Source: Trebonia sp963785645 (GTDB lineage: Bacteria; Actinomycetota; Actinomycetes; Streptosporangiales; Streptosporangiaceae). Taken from it: DNA of 64,000 nucleotides. This document shows, piece after piece, positions 1 through 8,307 of this stretch; positions within the stretch are counted from its first letter, which is position 1, and each line of letters begins with the position of its first letter. A program made the position numbers and the translations under genes. The notes under the pieces were generated by a model. That model was given only the letters and a program-made list of their open reading frames with translations, did no database searches and was not told where the DNA came from. Where the stretch lies: the NCBI GenBank assembly GCA_963785645.1, contig CAWAWG010000020.1:132018-196017 (forward strand), given 5' to 3'.

Positions 1-1388
1 GCGGTGGCATCGAGCGCCGTGTGCGTGAGCCGCCAGGTGAGCCAGTTGTCGAGGGCCATCTCCCGGGCTATCTCCGCCGCATCGGCAGGCACCGGGGCGG
101 ACTGCCGACGCGATTCGCACTCACTGAGCATGGTGACGAAACGCGCGCCGACCGGTGTCAGCAGCCCCGATTCGACCAGGGTGCGGGCCACCGGCTCGAT
201 CACCAGACGCCAGCGTTCGTACAGCACGTTGGCGCGCAGGACCGCGTCCGGCTCGGTCTCCAGGCACCGCTGCTCGTTCCAGAGCCGCACGATGCCGGCG
301 AAGGCATACACCCCTTGCAAGATCCCGCCCATGGGGCGCGGGTCCTCGCGCCACGGGGCGTAGCCCTTCTCGCCGCTCGGCTTGACGAGAGGCAGCATGT
401 CCATCAGGCCGCAGAGTTTGATGTGCTGGAACTCGTGGACCAGGGTCTCGGCCATGCTCACCGGGGACGGCGGCAGTGAGGTCGCGATCGCGCCGAAGGC
501 CGCCGGGGAAGTCGCGCTGTCCAGGTCCGAGCGGGGCACCAGCGGGACGATGGCGTCGACGCCGGACGCGACCGGTCCGGCCGCCCAGTCGTGGTGACGG
601 ACCAGCAGTTCCCAGGCGGCCTGGATCCGCTGCCGCCAGACCGTGACCTCGGCTGCCGTTACGGCGGTGAGCATGGGCAGCGTGTAGCGGTCCAGGTAGC
701 GGTCGTCGGTCTCCAGCAGCACCTCCCAGGTCTGCCCGTCCGCTACCGCCCGCACCAGCGGAGTTCCCCGCCAGCAGGGCACTGTGCTGTCCGAGATACC
801 TGTGCCATCTGTGCTATCCGAGCCGTCGTCTGGCTTGAGCGCGGCGCATGCCACGTCGATCTGCGCAGGATCGGTTTGCCCGCTGTCGACCGTTACAGCG
901 GCTCGCAAACGCACGCCGTCGCTGCTCAGCCTGACCCATTCGGCTTGACCCGGCACATGCAGGCAGCCGAGGCCGGGAAGCAGCACCCGGCCGTCCCCGG
1001 CCCGGACAGCTAGCTCGAACGGGATGCCCGACCGGACCGCCGCCGACGCGGCGACCGCGGCCAGGTAGCCGAAATCGGGTTCCGAACCGTTGTCCAGGCA
1101 GGACAGGCAGTCGTGCGCCCAGCCGCCGATGTGCGGCAGGCAGAGCAGCCGCGCCACGGTACCAGGATCGGCGGCTTGCACCCGGGCGAGCAGCCGGTAA
1201 CCCGCGCCGAACGCGGCGGCCGCGGGCGACGAAGGCCCGGTTCCAGTGGCAGCCTCCGCAACGACGCGGAGCAGCATCAGATGCTTGCTGAGCTGCGCTT
1301 CGCGCAACTGCCCGATGACCCCGCTGTCTCCAGCGCCTCCGGCGAGCGCCGTGAAGGCGCCCGCCGTCAGCGAATGGGTGGCGGTCAA
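1..1388 (-). CDS. HExxH-type RiPP peptide modification enzyme (FxSxx system), 3' end outside window
   Basis: The reading frame stays open from about 1388 to the left edge (at least 462 codons) and belongs to the HExxH-motif family that accompanies FxSxx-COOH peptides; members are described as metal-dependent peptide hydroxylases. The metal motif HEFQH is at residues 318-322 (positions 437-423), followed about 40 residues later by the family-like segment LQGVYAFAGIVRLW. The N-terminus has the expected REAQLSKHLMLLR helix. No ATG suits the N-terminus; a TTG at 1388, three bases after the stop of the precursor gene and in the same frame, is the best start and implies translational coupling. The radical SAM partner (FxsB) is not in the window and may be fused to or lie beyond the truncated 3' end. 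Confidence 0.8.
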   Translation of the reverse strand, partial: MTATHSLTAGAFTALAGGAGDSGVIGQLREAQLSKHLMLLRVVAEAATGTGPSSPAAAAFGAGYRLLARVQAADPGTVARLLCLPHIGGWAHDCLSCLDNGSEPDFGYLAAVAASAAVRSGIPFELAVRAGDGRVLLPGLGCLHVPGQAEWVRLSSDGVRLRAAVTVDSGQTDPAQIDVACAALKPDDGSDSTDGTGISDSTVPCWRGTPLVRAVADGQTWEVLLETDDRYLDRYTLPMLTAVTAAEVTVWRQRIQAAWELLVRHHDWAAGPVASGVDAIVPLVPRSDLDSATSPAAFGAIATSLPPSPVSMAETLVHEFQHIKLCGLMDMLPLVKPSGEKGYAPWREDPRPMGGILQGVYAFAGIVRLWNEQRCLETEPDAVLRANVLYERWRLVIEPVARTLVESGLLTPVGARFVTMLSECESRRQSAPVPADAAEIAREMALDNWLTWRLTHTALDAT

Positions 1389-1391
1389 AGC

Positions 1392-1562
1392 CTAGATACT
1401 CGAATTGAAGGAGCTCAGCGGTGCGCCGGTTTCGTTAAGTCGCTGACGATAGAGAACGATTGCCTGGTCGAGGACGGAATCACCCAGCTCGGCGAGCTGT
1501 TCCAGCGGGGTCTCCCGCAGGTCTGGAATGACGGAATTCAGCTCTTGCTGATGCAGGCTCAT
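1392..1562 (-). CDS. fxsA: FxSxx-COOH cyclophane RiPP precursor peptide
   Basis: This 56-residue peptide ends exactly in FNSSI followed by a stop, matching the FxSxx-COOH signature of precursors whose C-terminal Phe and Ser region is cross-linked by the radical SAM enzyme FxsB. The rest is an acidic, Leu-rich leader (DLRETPLEQLAELGDSVLDQ) typical of the family. I chose the ATG at 1562 because GGAG precedes it at a suitable distance and the family length is 50-70 residues; an in-frame ATG at 1631 would add 23 residues unlike any leader. The HExxH enzyme gene follows after three bases. The mature product is unknown. Confidence 0.85.
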   Translation of the reverse strand: MSLHQQELNSVIPDLRETPLEQLAELGDSVLDQAIVLYRQRLNETGAPLSSFNSSI

Positions 1563-2020
1563 CTCATCTCCGACGTTAAAATATGGGCGACCCCTGTCGC
1601 CTATGTGCCAGAATGCTATTCGAGTCCACATGCGGGACGCCAGAGTATATCGTTACCTGGATGAGCACGAGGGGAAACCTGGAAAACGGGGCCGAATCTC
1701 GTCTCCGTGCGGCCGGATCCCGCCCGTGCAATTTGTTCGCGAAAGGTTCACGAGCCAGCAAACTCGGCGCACAATCACCCTTACAAGGTCAGTCACGTAC
1801 AAAGGCTTGTGAACGTCGCGACCAGGCACGGACAGCCTCAATCCTCGCAGGACGCCCGTAGACATCCGTGTACAGATCCGGACAGACCTTGGCAGACGGC
1901 CGTGCTGTCTGCCGCTGTCTCACTTGAGGCAGTCAGGCTGTATCGGCTGCGGCAGCGCACCCGCATGGTTCCCTGCTTGCCTTAATGCGACAGCGCACTG
2001 CGAGCAGGGAGAAGTACCGC
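1563..2020. other. Intergenic region between divergent RiPP precursor and membrane-protein gene
   Basis: No convincing gene is present; several overlapping short frames on both strands lack family features or good start sites. The stretch must hold the promoters of both flanking transcripts. One small stem (GGCAGAC at 1891-1897, GTCTGCC at 1907-1913) lies about 110 bases before the membrane-protein start. Confidence 0.5.
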
Positions 2021-2620
2021 ATGACCGTATCAGCGGCCTGGCCGTCAGGAAAGAACCAGGTAAAAGCCACTTACGACATCGAGCAGGCCGAAGAACAGGC
2101 ACCGCTTGGTCAGCCGCCGCCCGACGAAGTGCCTGCCCACCTGGTCATCGGTGAGATGGCCGGCCTGTTGCGCGACATCCGGGGCAGCATGGTGACCGAC
2201 GGGTGCCTGCTCGGCGCGATAACGGTCGGCTCCGCCCTGGAGGCCGGGCCCGGCGCGCGGGCACTGCGGCAGGGCCTGACCGGCGTCATTAACGTTGGCT
2301 TGCTTGAAGGGGTCCTGCTTGGCGGGATCGTCTTCTGCTGGCTGACAGCCGTCTTCCTGCTGGCTCGGGCCAGCAGGCCGACGCTTAGCGCGCTAACCGA
2401 GCTTCGCTGGGTAACCGGGGCTCCGCTTGACTCGCGGCCGGCCTGGGTGACCCTGCCGCCGACGGGCGCCGATCCGGCCCAGTGGACCTGGAACCGCGCG
2501 TACCTGCTGCTGGGGGCGGCGCGTCGGGCCAGGTCCCGCATGCAGTTCGCCGATACGTGGACCTACTTCGCCGGCGGCTGCTTCCTGGCGTGGACCATGC
2601 TCATCATCGTTGGCGGCTGA
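2021..2620 (+). CDS. Small membrane protein of unknown function
   Basis: The product is 199 residues. An acidic, Pro-rich N-terminal tail (1-40) is followed by a weakly hydrophobic segment at about 58-76, a clear membrane helix at 93-115, a soluble Trp-containing stretch (about 125-178) with a basic end (ARRARSR), and a C-terminal helix at 180-198. I used the ATG at 2021 because GGGAG lies just upstream; a 12-codon longer form starts at 1985. I do not recognise the family. The layout (two N-terminal helices, cytosolic part, last helix at the C-terminus) resembles small membrane effectors of nucleotide signalling such as the Pycsar TM type, and a cyclic-nucleotide-type regulator lies next to it, but no sequence motif proves that. 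Confidence 0.7.
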   Translation: MTVSAAWPSGKNQVKATYDIEQAEEQAPLGQPPPDEVPAHLVIGEMAGLLRDIRGSMVTDGCLLGAITVGSALEAGPGARALRQGLTGVINVGLLEGVLLGGIVFCWLTAVFLLARASRPTLSALTELRWVTGAPLDSRPAWVTLPPTGADPAQWTWNRAYLLLGAARRARSRMQFADTWTYFAGGCFLAWTMLIIVGG

Positions 2621-2714
2621 CCGTGCCCCTTGGCCGCCGGCAGTGCTCCGCGTCCGCCACGGTGGCGCTCCGCGCTTGTTGCTGTTATCCGGCGACAAGC
2701 GGCCACCCGCACGG

Positions 2715-2760
2715 ATAGTGGATGGTTGTACACGCTATGGAGCGTACAGATATCCACTAT
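2715..2760. promoter_or_regulatory. Inverted repeat upstream of the Crp/Fnr gene, candidate operator
   Basis: ATAGTGGAT at 2715-2723 and ATCCACTAT at 2752-2760 are perfect 9-bp inverted arms. Inside them sits a shorter imperfect dyad (ACGCT, four bases, AGCGT). The site is about 75 bp before the Crp-type gene, a fitting place for autoregulation. Function is inferred. Confidence 0.45.
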
Positions 2761-2832
2761 CTTGCCGGCAGCGGGCTGCGCGGCCGGTACGGACAGTTTG
2801 TCAGCGGCTCAGGGAAGGCTCATCGTTAGAGC

Positions 2833-3534
2833 ATGCAGCCGAGTGAACCGGCCCGGTCATTCTGGAGACTGCTGCCTCCGGAAGAGCAGCGGATCCTGCG
2901 GTCACTTGGCCGGGAGAAGGAGTACCCGCCAGGCACCGCCATCTGCGTCGAGGGAGATCCGGCGACGCACGTATTCATCCTGCTGGACGGCTGGGTGAAG
3001 GTCATCTCGGTGAGCGAGGACGGCCACCAGTCCATCGACGCGCTTCGCGGGGCAGGTGACATTGTCGGGGAGACCGCCGGCGAGACCACCGGACTCCGGA
3101 ATGCGACCATGGAGGCAATAGGCACCGTGCGCGCGCTGATCGTGGGATTCGACCGGTTCGGCTCCTTCCTCGACACCCGTCAGGGCGGCAACCGCGTCTA
3201 CCGGAGCGTGATGGTACACCGGTGGCGGGATGCCGAGACGATGCTGCGCCTGCGGGCGGCGAGCAACGGCGGGCAGCGGCTCGCGGGCCTTCTTCTCGAC
3301 CTCGCCGAACGACTCGGCGGCCAGGCGGAAGGCGTCATCGAGATCGCGTTGCCGCTGTCCCAGGATGAGCTGGCCAGCCTGGCCGGCACCTCACGCGCTA
3401 CCGTGGCCCGCGCGCTCAACGGCTGGCGCACGCGTGGCCTCATCCGGACCGGTCAGCGCCGTATCACCCTGACCGACGTGCCCGGCCTCCGCCGGGTGGC
3501 AGGCCCGGCACTGGCAGTACCGTCCAAGCCCTGA
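2833..3534 (+). CDS. Crp/Fnr family transcriptional regulator
   Basis: The 233-residue protein has the family's two parts: a cyclic-nucleotide-binding beta roll (about 10-125) and a winged helix (about 170-220, core SQDELASLAGTSRATVARAL). In the phosphate-binding cassette the GE and the Arg of the RxA motif are present (GETAGETTG then LRNATMEA), but the Ser usual in cAMP-binding CRP is Asn, so the ligand is uncertain. There are no Fe-S cysteines, so it is not an FNR-type oxygen sensor. The gene follows the membrane protein by 212 bp on the same strand with a dyad in the gap, and may be its regulator. Confidence 0.88.
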   Translation: MQPSEPARSFWRLLPPEEQRILRSLGREKEYPPGTAICVEGDPATHVFILLDGWVKVISVSEDGHQSIDALRGAGDIVGETAGETTGLRNATMEAIGTVRALIVGFDRFGSFLDTRQGGNRVYRSVMVHRWRDAETMLRLRAASNGGQRLAGLLLDLAERLGGQAEGVIEIALPLSQDELASLAGTSRATVARALNGWRTRGLIRTGQRRITLTDVPGLRRVAGPALAVPSKP

Positions 3535-3558
3535 GCGCGGCTGGGACAACGGAAGGGC

Positions 3559-3880
3559 CGTGAAAGTCACCCCGGGGCACCACCGGACCAGCTACCGCAA
3601 CCACTGAGTTAGCGGACCAACAACGGCAACCAACCGGATACGTACCCGGCGCCGCAGGCGCCGACCCGGGCGCCGCCCGGCGAGGGGGATACGGGGGAGG
3701 GACTCCCCCGTGCGCCGTGAAAGTCACCCCGAGGCACCAGCGGACCAACAACGGCAACCAACCGGATACGTACCCGGCGCCGCAGGCGCCGTCCCGGGCG
3801 CCGCCCGGCGAGGGGGATACGAAGGCCAGTGGAGGGGCTCCCTTTGTTTTGGGGGAGGGACTCCCCCGTGCGCGAGGGGG
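3559..3880. repeat. Intergenic direct repeat, two 82-bp copies plus a partial third
   Basis: Positions 3612-3693 and 3740-3821 are identical over 82 bp except for one base (A against T in the GCCG-CCCGGG part). The segment just before the second copy (3716-3747, beginning CGTGAAAGTCACCCCG) also matches 3559-3590, so the unit was duplicated more than once. A G-rich tail (GGGAGGGACTCCCCCGTGCG) follows each copy. No coding signal is evident; GGCGCCGCAGGCGCC inside the unit could form a small stem. It fills the gap between the Crp gene and the 3' end of the GntR gene. Confidence 0.8.
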
Positions 3881-4582
3881 TCACCGGGGGGGTCGTTCCC
3901 CCCGGGGGAGATACAGCGTTGTCCGGAGCCACGACTCGATTCCCGCGATATGCACCGTTGCCCAGGACCGGGCCAGGTCGGCGTCGCCGGAGAGGATCGC
4001 GTTGTGGATGGCCTGGTGCTCGGCCAGCGTCCGTTCCAGGGCCCGGGGTTCCGTCATGCCCCGCCAGATCCTGGCGCGCGCCGTCGGCAGCGACATGTTG
4101 TCGACGAGGGATGCCAGCACCGAGTTACCGGCGCCGACAGCGATTCTCTTGTGGAATTCAAGGTCGGTGGCGACGAAGTCATCGACCGGGGAGTCCACGG
4201 TGACGGCTTCCAGGATCTTGCCGAGTTCTGCCTTTTCTTCCGGCGACATCCGCACCGCGGCCAGTCCGGTAGCGGCGGGCTCAAGGATTCTGCGCACCTC
4301 GAGAAATTCGAGCACGGTGTCGTCGCGGTGGAAATCGACGATGAAGCTCAGCGCCTCAAGCAGCAGCGACGGTGCCAGGCTGGTCGCGTACGTGCCGTCG
4401 CCCTGCCGCACGTCGAGCACGTTGACCAGGCTCAGCGCCTTCACCGCCTCACGCAGCGAGTTACGGGACAGGCCGAGCTCGGCCGCCAGGTCGGCTTCCC
4501 TTGGCAGCTTCTCCCCCGGCCGTACCCGGCCGGAGATGATCATTTCCTTGATCTTGCCGATCGCCTCGTCTGTCAGTGCCAC
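3881..4582 (-). CDS. FadR-type GntR family transcriptional regulator
   Basis: The 233-residue product has an N-terminal winged helix (about 3-65, core PREADLAAELGLSRNSLREA) and a C-terminal FCD ligand-binding domain (about 75-215). FCD metal/ligand residues are visible as D and H in DLEFHKR, H in EHQAIH and H in TVHIAG. A long in-frame extension upstream (to 4861) would overlap the dehydrogenase gene; the GTG at 4582 places the start directly before the winged helix and is preferred. It is the last gene of the fuconate operon on the same strand, so it probably responds to a sugar acid and controls the operon, possibly through the dyad at 10917-10944. Confidence 0.87.
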   Translation of the reverse strand: MALTDEAIGKIKEMIISGRVRPGEKLPREADLAAELGLSRNSLREAVKALSLVNVLDVRQGDGTYATSLAPSLLLEALSFIVDFHRDDTVLEFLEVRRILEPAATGLAAVRMSPEEKAELGKILEAVTVDSPVDDFVATDLEFHKRIAVGAGNSVLASLVDNMSLPTARARIWRGMTEPRALERTLAEHQAIHNAILSGDADLARSWATVHIAGIESWLRTTLYLPRGERPPR

Positions 4583-4667
4583 GCCCTCGCCCCCGATCCT
4601 CTTTCCGCGTCCCCCGTGGCGGTCGTCAGCTGGACGGACTTCAGCTGGACGGGCAGGCGGGCGCCGA

Positions 4668-5411
4668 TCACCGTCTTGGCCGCACGCGCAGGCCCGCCAT
4701 CCCGCCGTCGACCGCCAGCGCCGTGCCGGTGACCGATGCCGCCAGGGGGCTGGCGAGGTAGGCGATGGCCGCCGCCACCTCGTCCGCGGTGACCAGCCGC
4801 CCCATCGGCTGCCTGGCCTCCAGGGCGACGCGCTCGGCCGCTGGGTCATCGGCCGCCTCAAGGAGCCGGCCCACCCACGGAGTGTCGGCGGTGCCCGGGT
4901 TGACGCAGTTGACCCGGATGCCCTCGTGAATATGGTCGGCGGCCATCGCGAGCGTCAGCGAGAGGACCGCACCCTTTGTCGCAGAGTATAGGGCCCGCTG
5001 CGGCAGGCCCGCGGTCGCCGCGATCGAGCAGGTGTTGACGATCGCCGCGTGCGCGGATGAGCGCAGGTAGGGCAGCGCGGCGCGGGTGACACGGACGATC
5101 CCGACCACGTTGACGTCGTACACGCGATGCCACTGGTCGTCGGGATTATCGGCCACCGTCCCCGCCGCGCCGATGCCCGCGTTGTTCACGAGTATGTCGA
5201 TGCCGCCGAGGCTGTCAGCGGCGGCATCGACCGCCGCCCTGACCGACGCGTCGTCCGTGACGTCCGTGCTCAGGCCGAGGAACTCATCCGTTGGCTTGAG
5301 GTCGAGCACCGCGACCCGCGCGCCGCGGGCCGCGAGCAGCCGGGCGGTCGCCAGCCCGATCCCCGACCCGCCTCCGGTGACGATCGCCGCGAGCCCACTC
5401 AGTTCCGCCAT
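4668..5411 (-). CDS. SDR family NAD(P) dehydrogenase, probable sugar-acid dehydrogenase
   Basis: This is a classical short-chain dehydrogenase of 247 residues: nucleotide loop TGGGSGIG (12-19), NNAG (76-79), and catalytic S129, Y142 and K146 (YSATK). An Asp at the end of the second beta strand (AVLDLK, around 37) favours NAD over NADP. It lies between the ABC permease and the GntR regulator of the fuconate operon. In the non-phosphorylating L-fucose route an SDR enzyme oxidises 2-keto-3-deoxy-L-fuconate and another oxidises L-fucose; either role fits and the sequence alone does not decide. The start at 5411 has AAGGA upstream, seven bases after the permease stop. Confidence 0.88.
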   Translation of the reverse strand: MAELSGLAAIVTGGGSGIGLATARLLAARGARVAVLDLKPTDEFLGLSTDVTDDASVRAAVDAAADSLGGIDILVNNAGIGAAGTVADNPDDQWHRVYDVNVVGIVRVTRAALPYLRSSAHAAIVNTCSIAATAGLPQRALYSATKGAVLSLTLAMAADHIHEGIRVNCVNPGTADTPWVGRLLEAADDPAAERVALEARQPMGRLVTADEVAAAIAYLASPLAASVTGTALAVDGGMAGLRVRPRR

Positions 5412-5418
5412 AACGTCC

Positions 5419-6513
5419 TTACCTTTCTTCAGCGGTCGACTCACCGCCGACGATACGGGCCAGGAAGAGCGCGAACAGGATCACCGCGCCGTCAATGGCC
5501 TCGATCCAGTAGTTCGACACCTGGGCGAGGTCGAGGATGTCGCTGACGATACCAAGAAGGATCACGCCGGACGCCGCGCCGACCATGTTGCCGCGGCCGC
5601 CCTTCAGGCTCACGCCGCCGATCACCGCGGCGGCGAAGACGGAGAAGATGATGCCCTCACCGTAGCCTTGCTGCCCGGTAACGGCCGAGACCCGGCCCGC
5701 CTCCATGAGCCCGCCGATGGCGGCGAGCACGCTGCCCGCGACGTAGACGCCGATCTTGACCCGCTCGACCTTGATGCCGGCCGCCCTGGCGGCCGCTGGG
5801 TTGCCACCGACCGCGTAGATGGCGCGGCCAATCCGGTGGTAGCGGAGGAACAGCCCGGTCAGGATGAAGATGATCACGGCGACGATCAGCGAGACCGGCA
5901 GCTGGCCGATCGACGCGGACCCGAGGTAGCCGAAGGCGTAAGGCAGGTTGAACAGGGACTGAGCCTTGACGATCCCGTTTTGCAGACCCGCGAGGACGAT
6001 GGTCATGCCGAGGGTCACGATGAACCCGTTCAGCCGGCCTTTGACGATCAGCAGGCCGTTGACCAGACCGACCACGGCGCCGACCGCGAGCAGGACAACG
6101 ATGCCGAGGTAGGGGTTGAGGTCGGTGCCGCTGCCGTAGGCGGCGATCGGCACGATCAGCCAGGCCGCGACCATCGGCGCGAGACCGAACGTCGATTCAA
6201 GCGACAGGTCCATGCCGCCGATCAGCAGGATCAGGCTCTCGCCGACCACGACGACACCGAGCGCGGAGCTCTGCTGGCCGATGCCCGTGAAGTTGGACAC
6301 GGTGAAGAAGGCGGGACTGACCACGGTCCCGATGACGATGAGCAGTACCAGGACGGGGAGCAGTGCTACCTCGCGCAGCACGCTGACGTTCATGCCGCGG
6401 ATTCGCGACGAGATGGACCCGCCAGCGGGTGACCCGGTGCCGTTACCGTCTGGGCCGTCACCATCCGGCCGGACGGCGGGAGCCTCCCCCTGTGGCGCTT
6501 GGTTCGAGATCAT
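5419..6513 (-). CDS. Sugar ABC transporter permease (RbsC type)
   Basis: A 364-residue membrane protein of the BPD_transp_2 family that forms the channel of ribose/fucose-type importers. A polar N-terminal tail (about 45 residues) precedes roughly 8-10 hydrophobic segments. The family motif region GGMDLSLESTFGL near 115-130 and the coupling-loop region GRAIYAVGGNPAAARAAGI near 230-250 are present. Its start overlaps the end of the ATPase gene by four bases (ATGA), so the two are translationally coupled. The substrate is inferred from the operon to be L-fucose or a related deoxyhexose. Confidence 0.92.
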   Translation of the reverse strand: MISNQAPQGEAPAVRPDGDGPDGNGTGSPAGGSISSRIRGMNVSVLREVALLPVLVLLIVIGTVVSPAFFTVSNFTGIGQQSSALGVVVVGESLILLIGGMDLSLESTFGLAPMVAAWLIVPIAAYGSGTDLNPYLGIVVLLAVGAVVGLVNGLLIVKGRLNGFIVTLGMTIVLAGLQNGIVKAQSLFNLPYAFGYLGSASIGQLPVSLIVAVIIFILTGLFLRYHRIGRAIYAVGGNPAAARAAGIKVERVKIGVYVAGSVLAAIGGLMEAGRVSAVTGQQGYGEGIIFSVFAAAVIGGVSLKGGRGNMVGAASGVILLGIVSDILDLAQVSNYWIEAIDGAVILFALFLARIVGGESTAEER

Positions 6514-8243
6514 TCTCCATCTTCCTGTCCGATTGGTTCGCCGTCCCCTGGTGTCTGAGCCTCGGCGGCGTCATTTCCCCCCGGGTCTTCCGCCGGGGGC
6601 TCCGGAGGGGCGTCCGCGATCCCCTCCGTCGCCAGGATCAGCGCATCACGGTCGAAGGGCGGGTCGTTGAATTCCGTGAATACCTCGCCGCGGACGAGTA
6701 CCACGACCCGGTCGCAGATCACCAGGTCGGACAGCTCGTCACTGCACAGCAGCACTCCCGCCCCGCTGGTCGCGGCCACGTCGGCGAGGGAGCTGAGCAG
6801 CAGTTCCTTCGACGCGACGTCCACTCCCCGCGTCGGCGTGATCGCGACGATGAGCGACGGGCGATGCGCGAGCGTCCGCGCGACGGTGACCTTCTGCTGG
6901 TTGCCGCCGGAGAGCTCGGCGACGGGCTGGCGGGGGCCCGACGACACCAGCGAGAGCCGGGAGGTGAACGGTGCCGCGGCGGCGGCCCGGCGGCGCGGCA
7001 CGAGCAGGCCCAAGCGGTCGGACAGCTCTCTCATGATGGTCATCGTGGTGTTCTCGGCCACGCCGAGGTGCGCCACGAACCCTTCCGCGCGGCGATCCTC
7101 CGGGATATAGCCGATTCCGGCGCGCTGGGCGGCAGCGCGCTTCCCCGGCGGGATGCGCCGCCCGCGCAGCCGGATTTCGCCGCTCGCGGCGGCCTCCGCG
7201 CCGGCGATGACACGCCCGGTCGTGGCCACGCCCGCGCTCAGCAGCCCGGTAACTCCGACAACCTCGCCGGCGCGGACCCTGAGCGACACGCCGGAAAGCC
7301 TGCCGCGCGCTGAGTCGGAGGTGAGGCCGTCCACGGCGAGCACCACGTCACCCGGCGCGGTATCGCCCGGCACGGTATCGCTGAGCACGAGGTCGCCAGC
7401 CACGGGCACCCGGGCGGCAGCGGCAGGCTCCGCCTGCGGCGCGGCGTTCGCCGCCGCGGTGGCGACCCCGCCGACCATCGCCGCGATCAGGTCGTCCTTG
7501 CTGAGGCTGGCGGTCGGTGCGTGGAGCACCAGCTCGCCGTCGCGCAGGACGGCGACGTCCTGGCAGATCTCGAAGACCTCTTCCAGGTGATGCGAGATGT
7601 ACAGTACGGCCACGCCCGCCGCGGTGAGCTGCCGAACCCGGTCGAACAGCCGCTGGATCGCCTGGCGTTCAAGCGCGGCGGTGGGTTCGTCGAGGAGCAC
7701 GCACTTGGCCCCGCGGGCCAGGGCCCGCGCGATCTCGACGACCTGGAGCTGCTCGACCGACAGCTCCCGGCAGGGAGTCTCCGGGGCGATGTCGAGCCCC
7801 CACTCCCCCATGATGTCGCGGGTCCGGCGGCGCATCGCGCGCCAGCTGACCACGGCCGGCGTGGCACCGAGGAAGACGTTCTCCGCGACCGACAGGTGCG
7901 GGACGATCATCGAGTGCTGAAACACGGTGGCGATCCACTCGCGCCAGCGCGCGACGTCGCCGACCCGGGGAGCTGGGGCGGCACCGAAGCGCACCGTGCC
8001 TGCGTCCGGCTCGGACAGGCCGGACAGGATGGAGACCAGGGTCGACTTGCCCGCACCGTTCCTGCCGACCAGGCCGAGGCACTGTCCCGCGGCTATGGAA
8101 AGGTCAACCCCGCGCAGGGCGCGGGTGGTGCCGAACCGCTTCTCGACACCAGTCACCTGAATCAGTGCCCGCGTACTGGGTGACCCACTGGGTGGCACAG
8201 TACGCGGCGGCACCGTGTTCGGAGACCCCGTGCTGGAAGTCAT
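6510..8243 (-). CDS. Sugar ABC transporter ATP-binding protein (two fused NBDs)
   Basis: The product has 577 residues with two ATPase domains in tandem, as in RbsA/MglA. The first has Walker A GRNGAGKS (60-67), Walker B LLDEPTAAL and a divergent signature (ELSVEQLQ). The second lacks a proper Walker A (GVTGLLSAGV), as is usual in this family, but keeps the signature LSGGNQQK; the region after it reads ITPTRGVD where a canonical Walker B would read DEPTRGVD. The ATG at 8243 is chosen because GGGAG precedes it; a 28-codon extension (8327) has no similarity. The C-terminal tail is Pro/Glu-rich. The gene overlaps the permease by four bases and follows the binding-protein gene by 64 bases. Confidence 0.92.
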   Translation of the reverse strand: MTSSTGSPNTVPPRTVPPSGSPSTRALIQVTGVEKRFGTTRALRGVDLSIAAGQCLGLVGRNGAGKSTLVSILSGLSEPDAGTVRFGAAPAPRVGDVARWREWIATVFQHSMIVPHLSVAENVFLGATPAVVSWRAMRRRTRDIMGEWGLDIAPETPCRELSVEQLQVVEIARALARGAKCVLLDEPTAALERQAIQRLFDRVRQLTAAGVAVLYISHHLEEVFEICQDVAVLRDGELVLHAPTASLSKDDLIAAMVGGVATAAANAAPQAEPAAAARVPVAGDLVLSDTVPGDTAPGDVVLAVDGLTSDSARGRLSGVSLRVRAGEVVGVTGLLSAGVATTGRVIAGAEAAASGEIRLRGRRIPPGKRAAAQRAGIGYIPEDRRAEGFVAHLGVAENTTMTIMRELSDRLGLLVPRRRAAAAAPFTSRLSLVSSGPRQPVAELSGGNQQKVTVARTLAHRPSLIVAITPTRGVDVASKELLLSSLADVAATSGAGVLLCSDELSDLVICDRVVVLVRGEVFTEFNDPPFDRDALILATEGIADAPPEPPAEDPGGNDAAEAQTPGDGEPIGQEDGE

Positions 8244-8307
8244 GGAGATATCTGCTCCCGGGAACGGGGTCGGCCGGCACCCGAAGGGGCGCCGGCCACC
8301 GGATGGG

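Noticed and set aside
3717..4991. Long plus-strand open frame opposite the GntR and SDR genes
   Set aside because: It is the antisense of well-supported minus-strand genes, is Ser/Arg-rich and has no family similarity; high G+C content leaves few stops.
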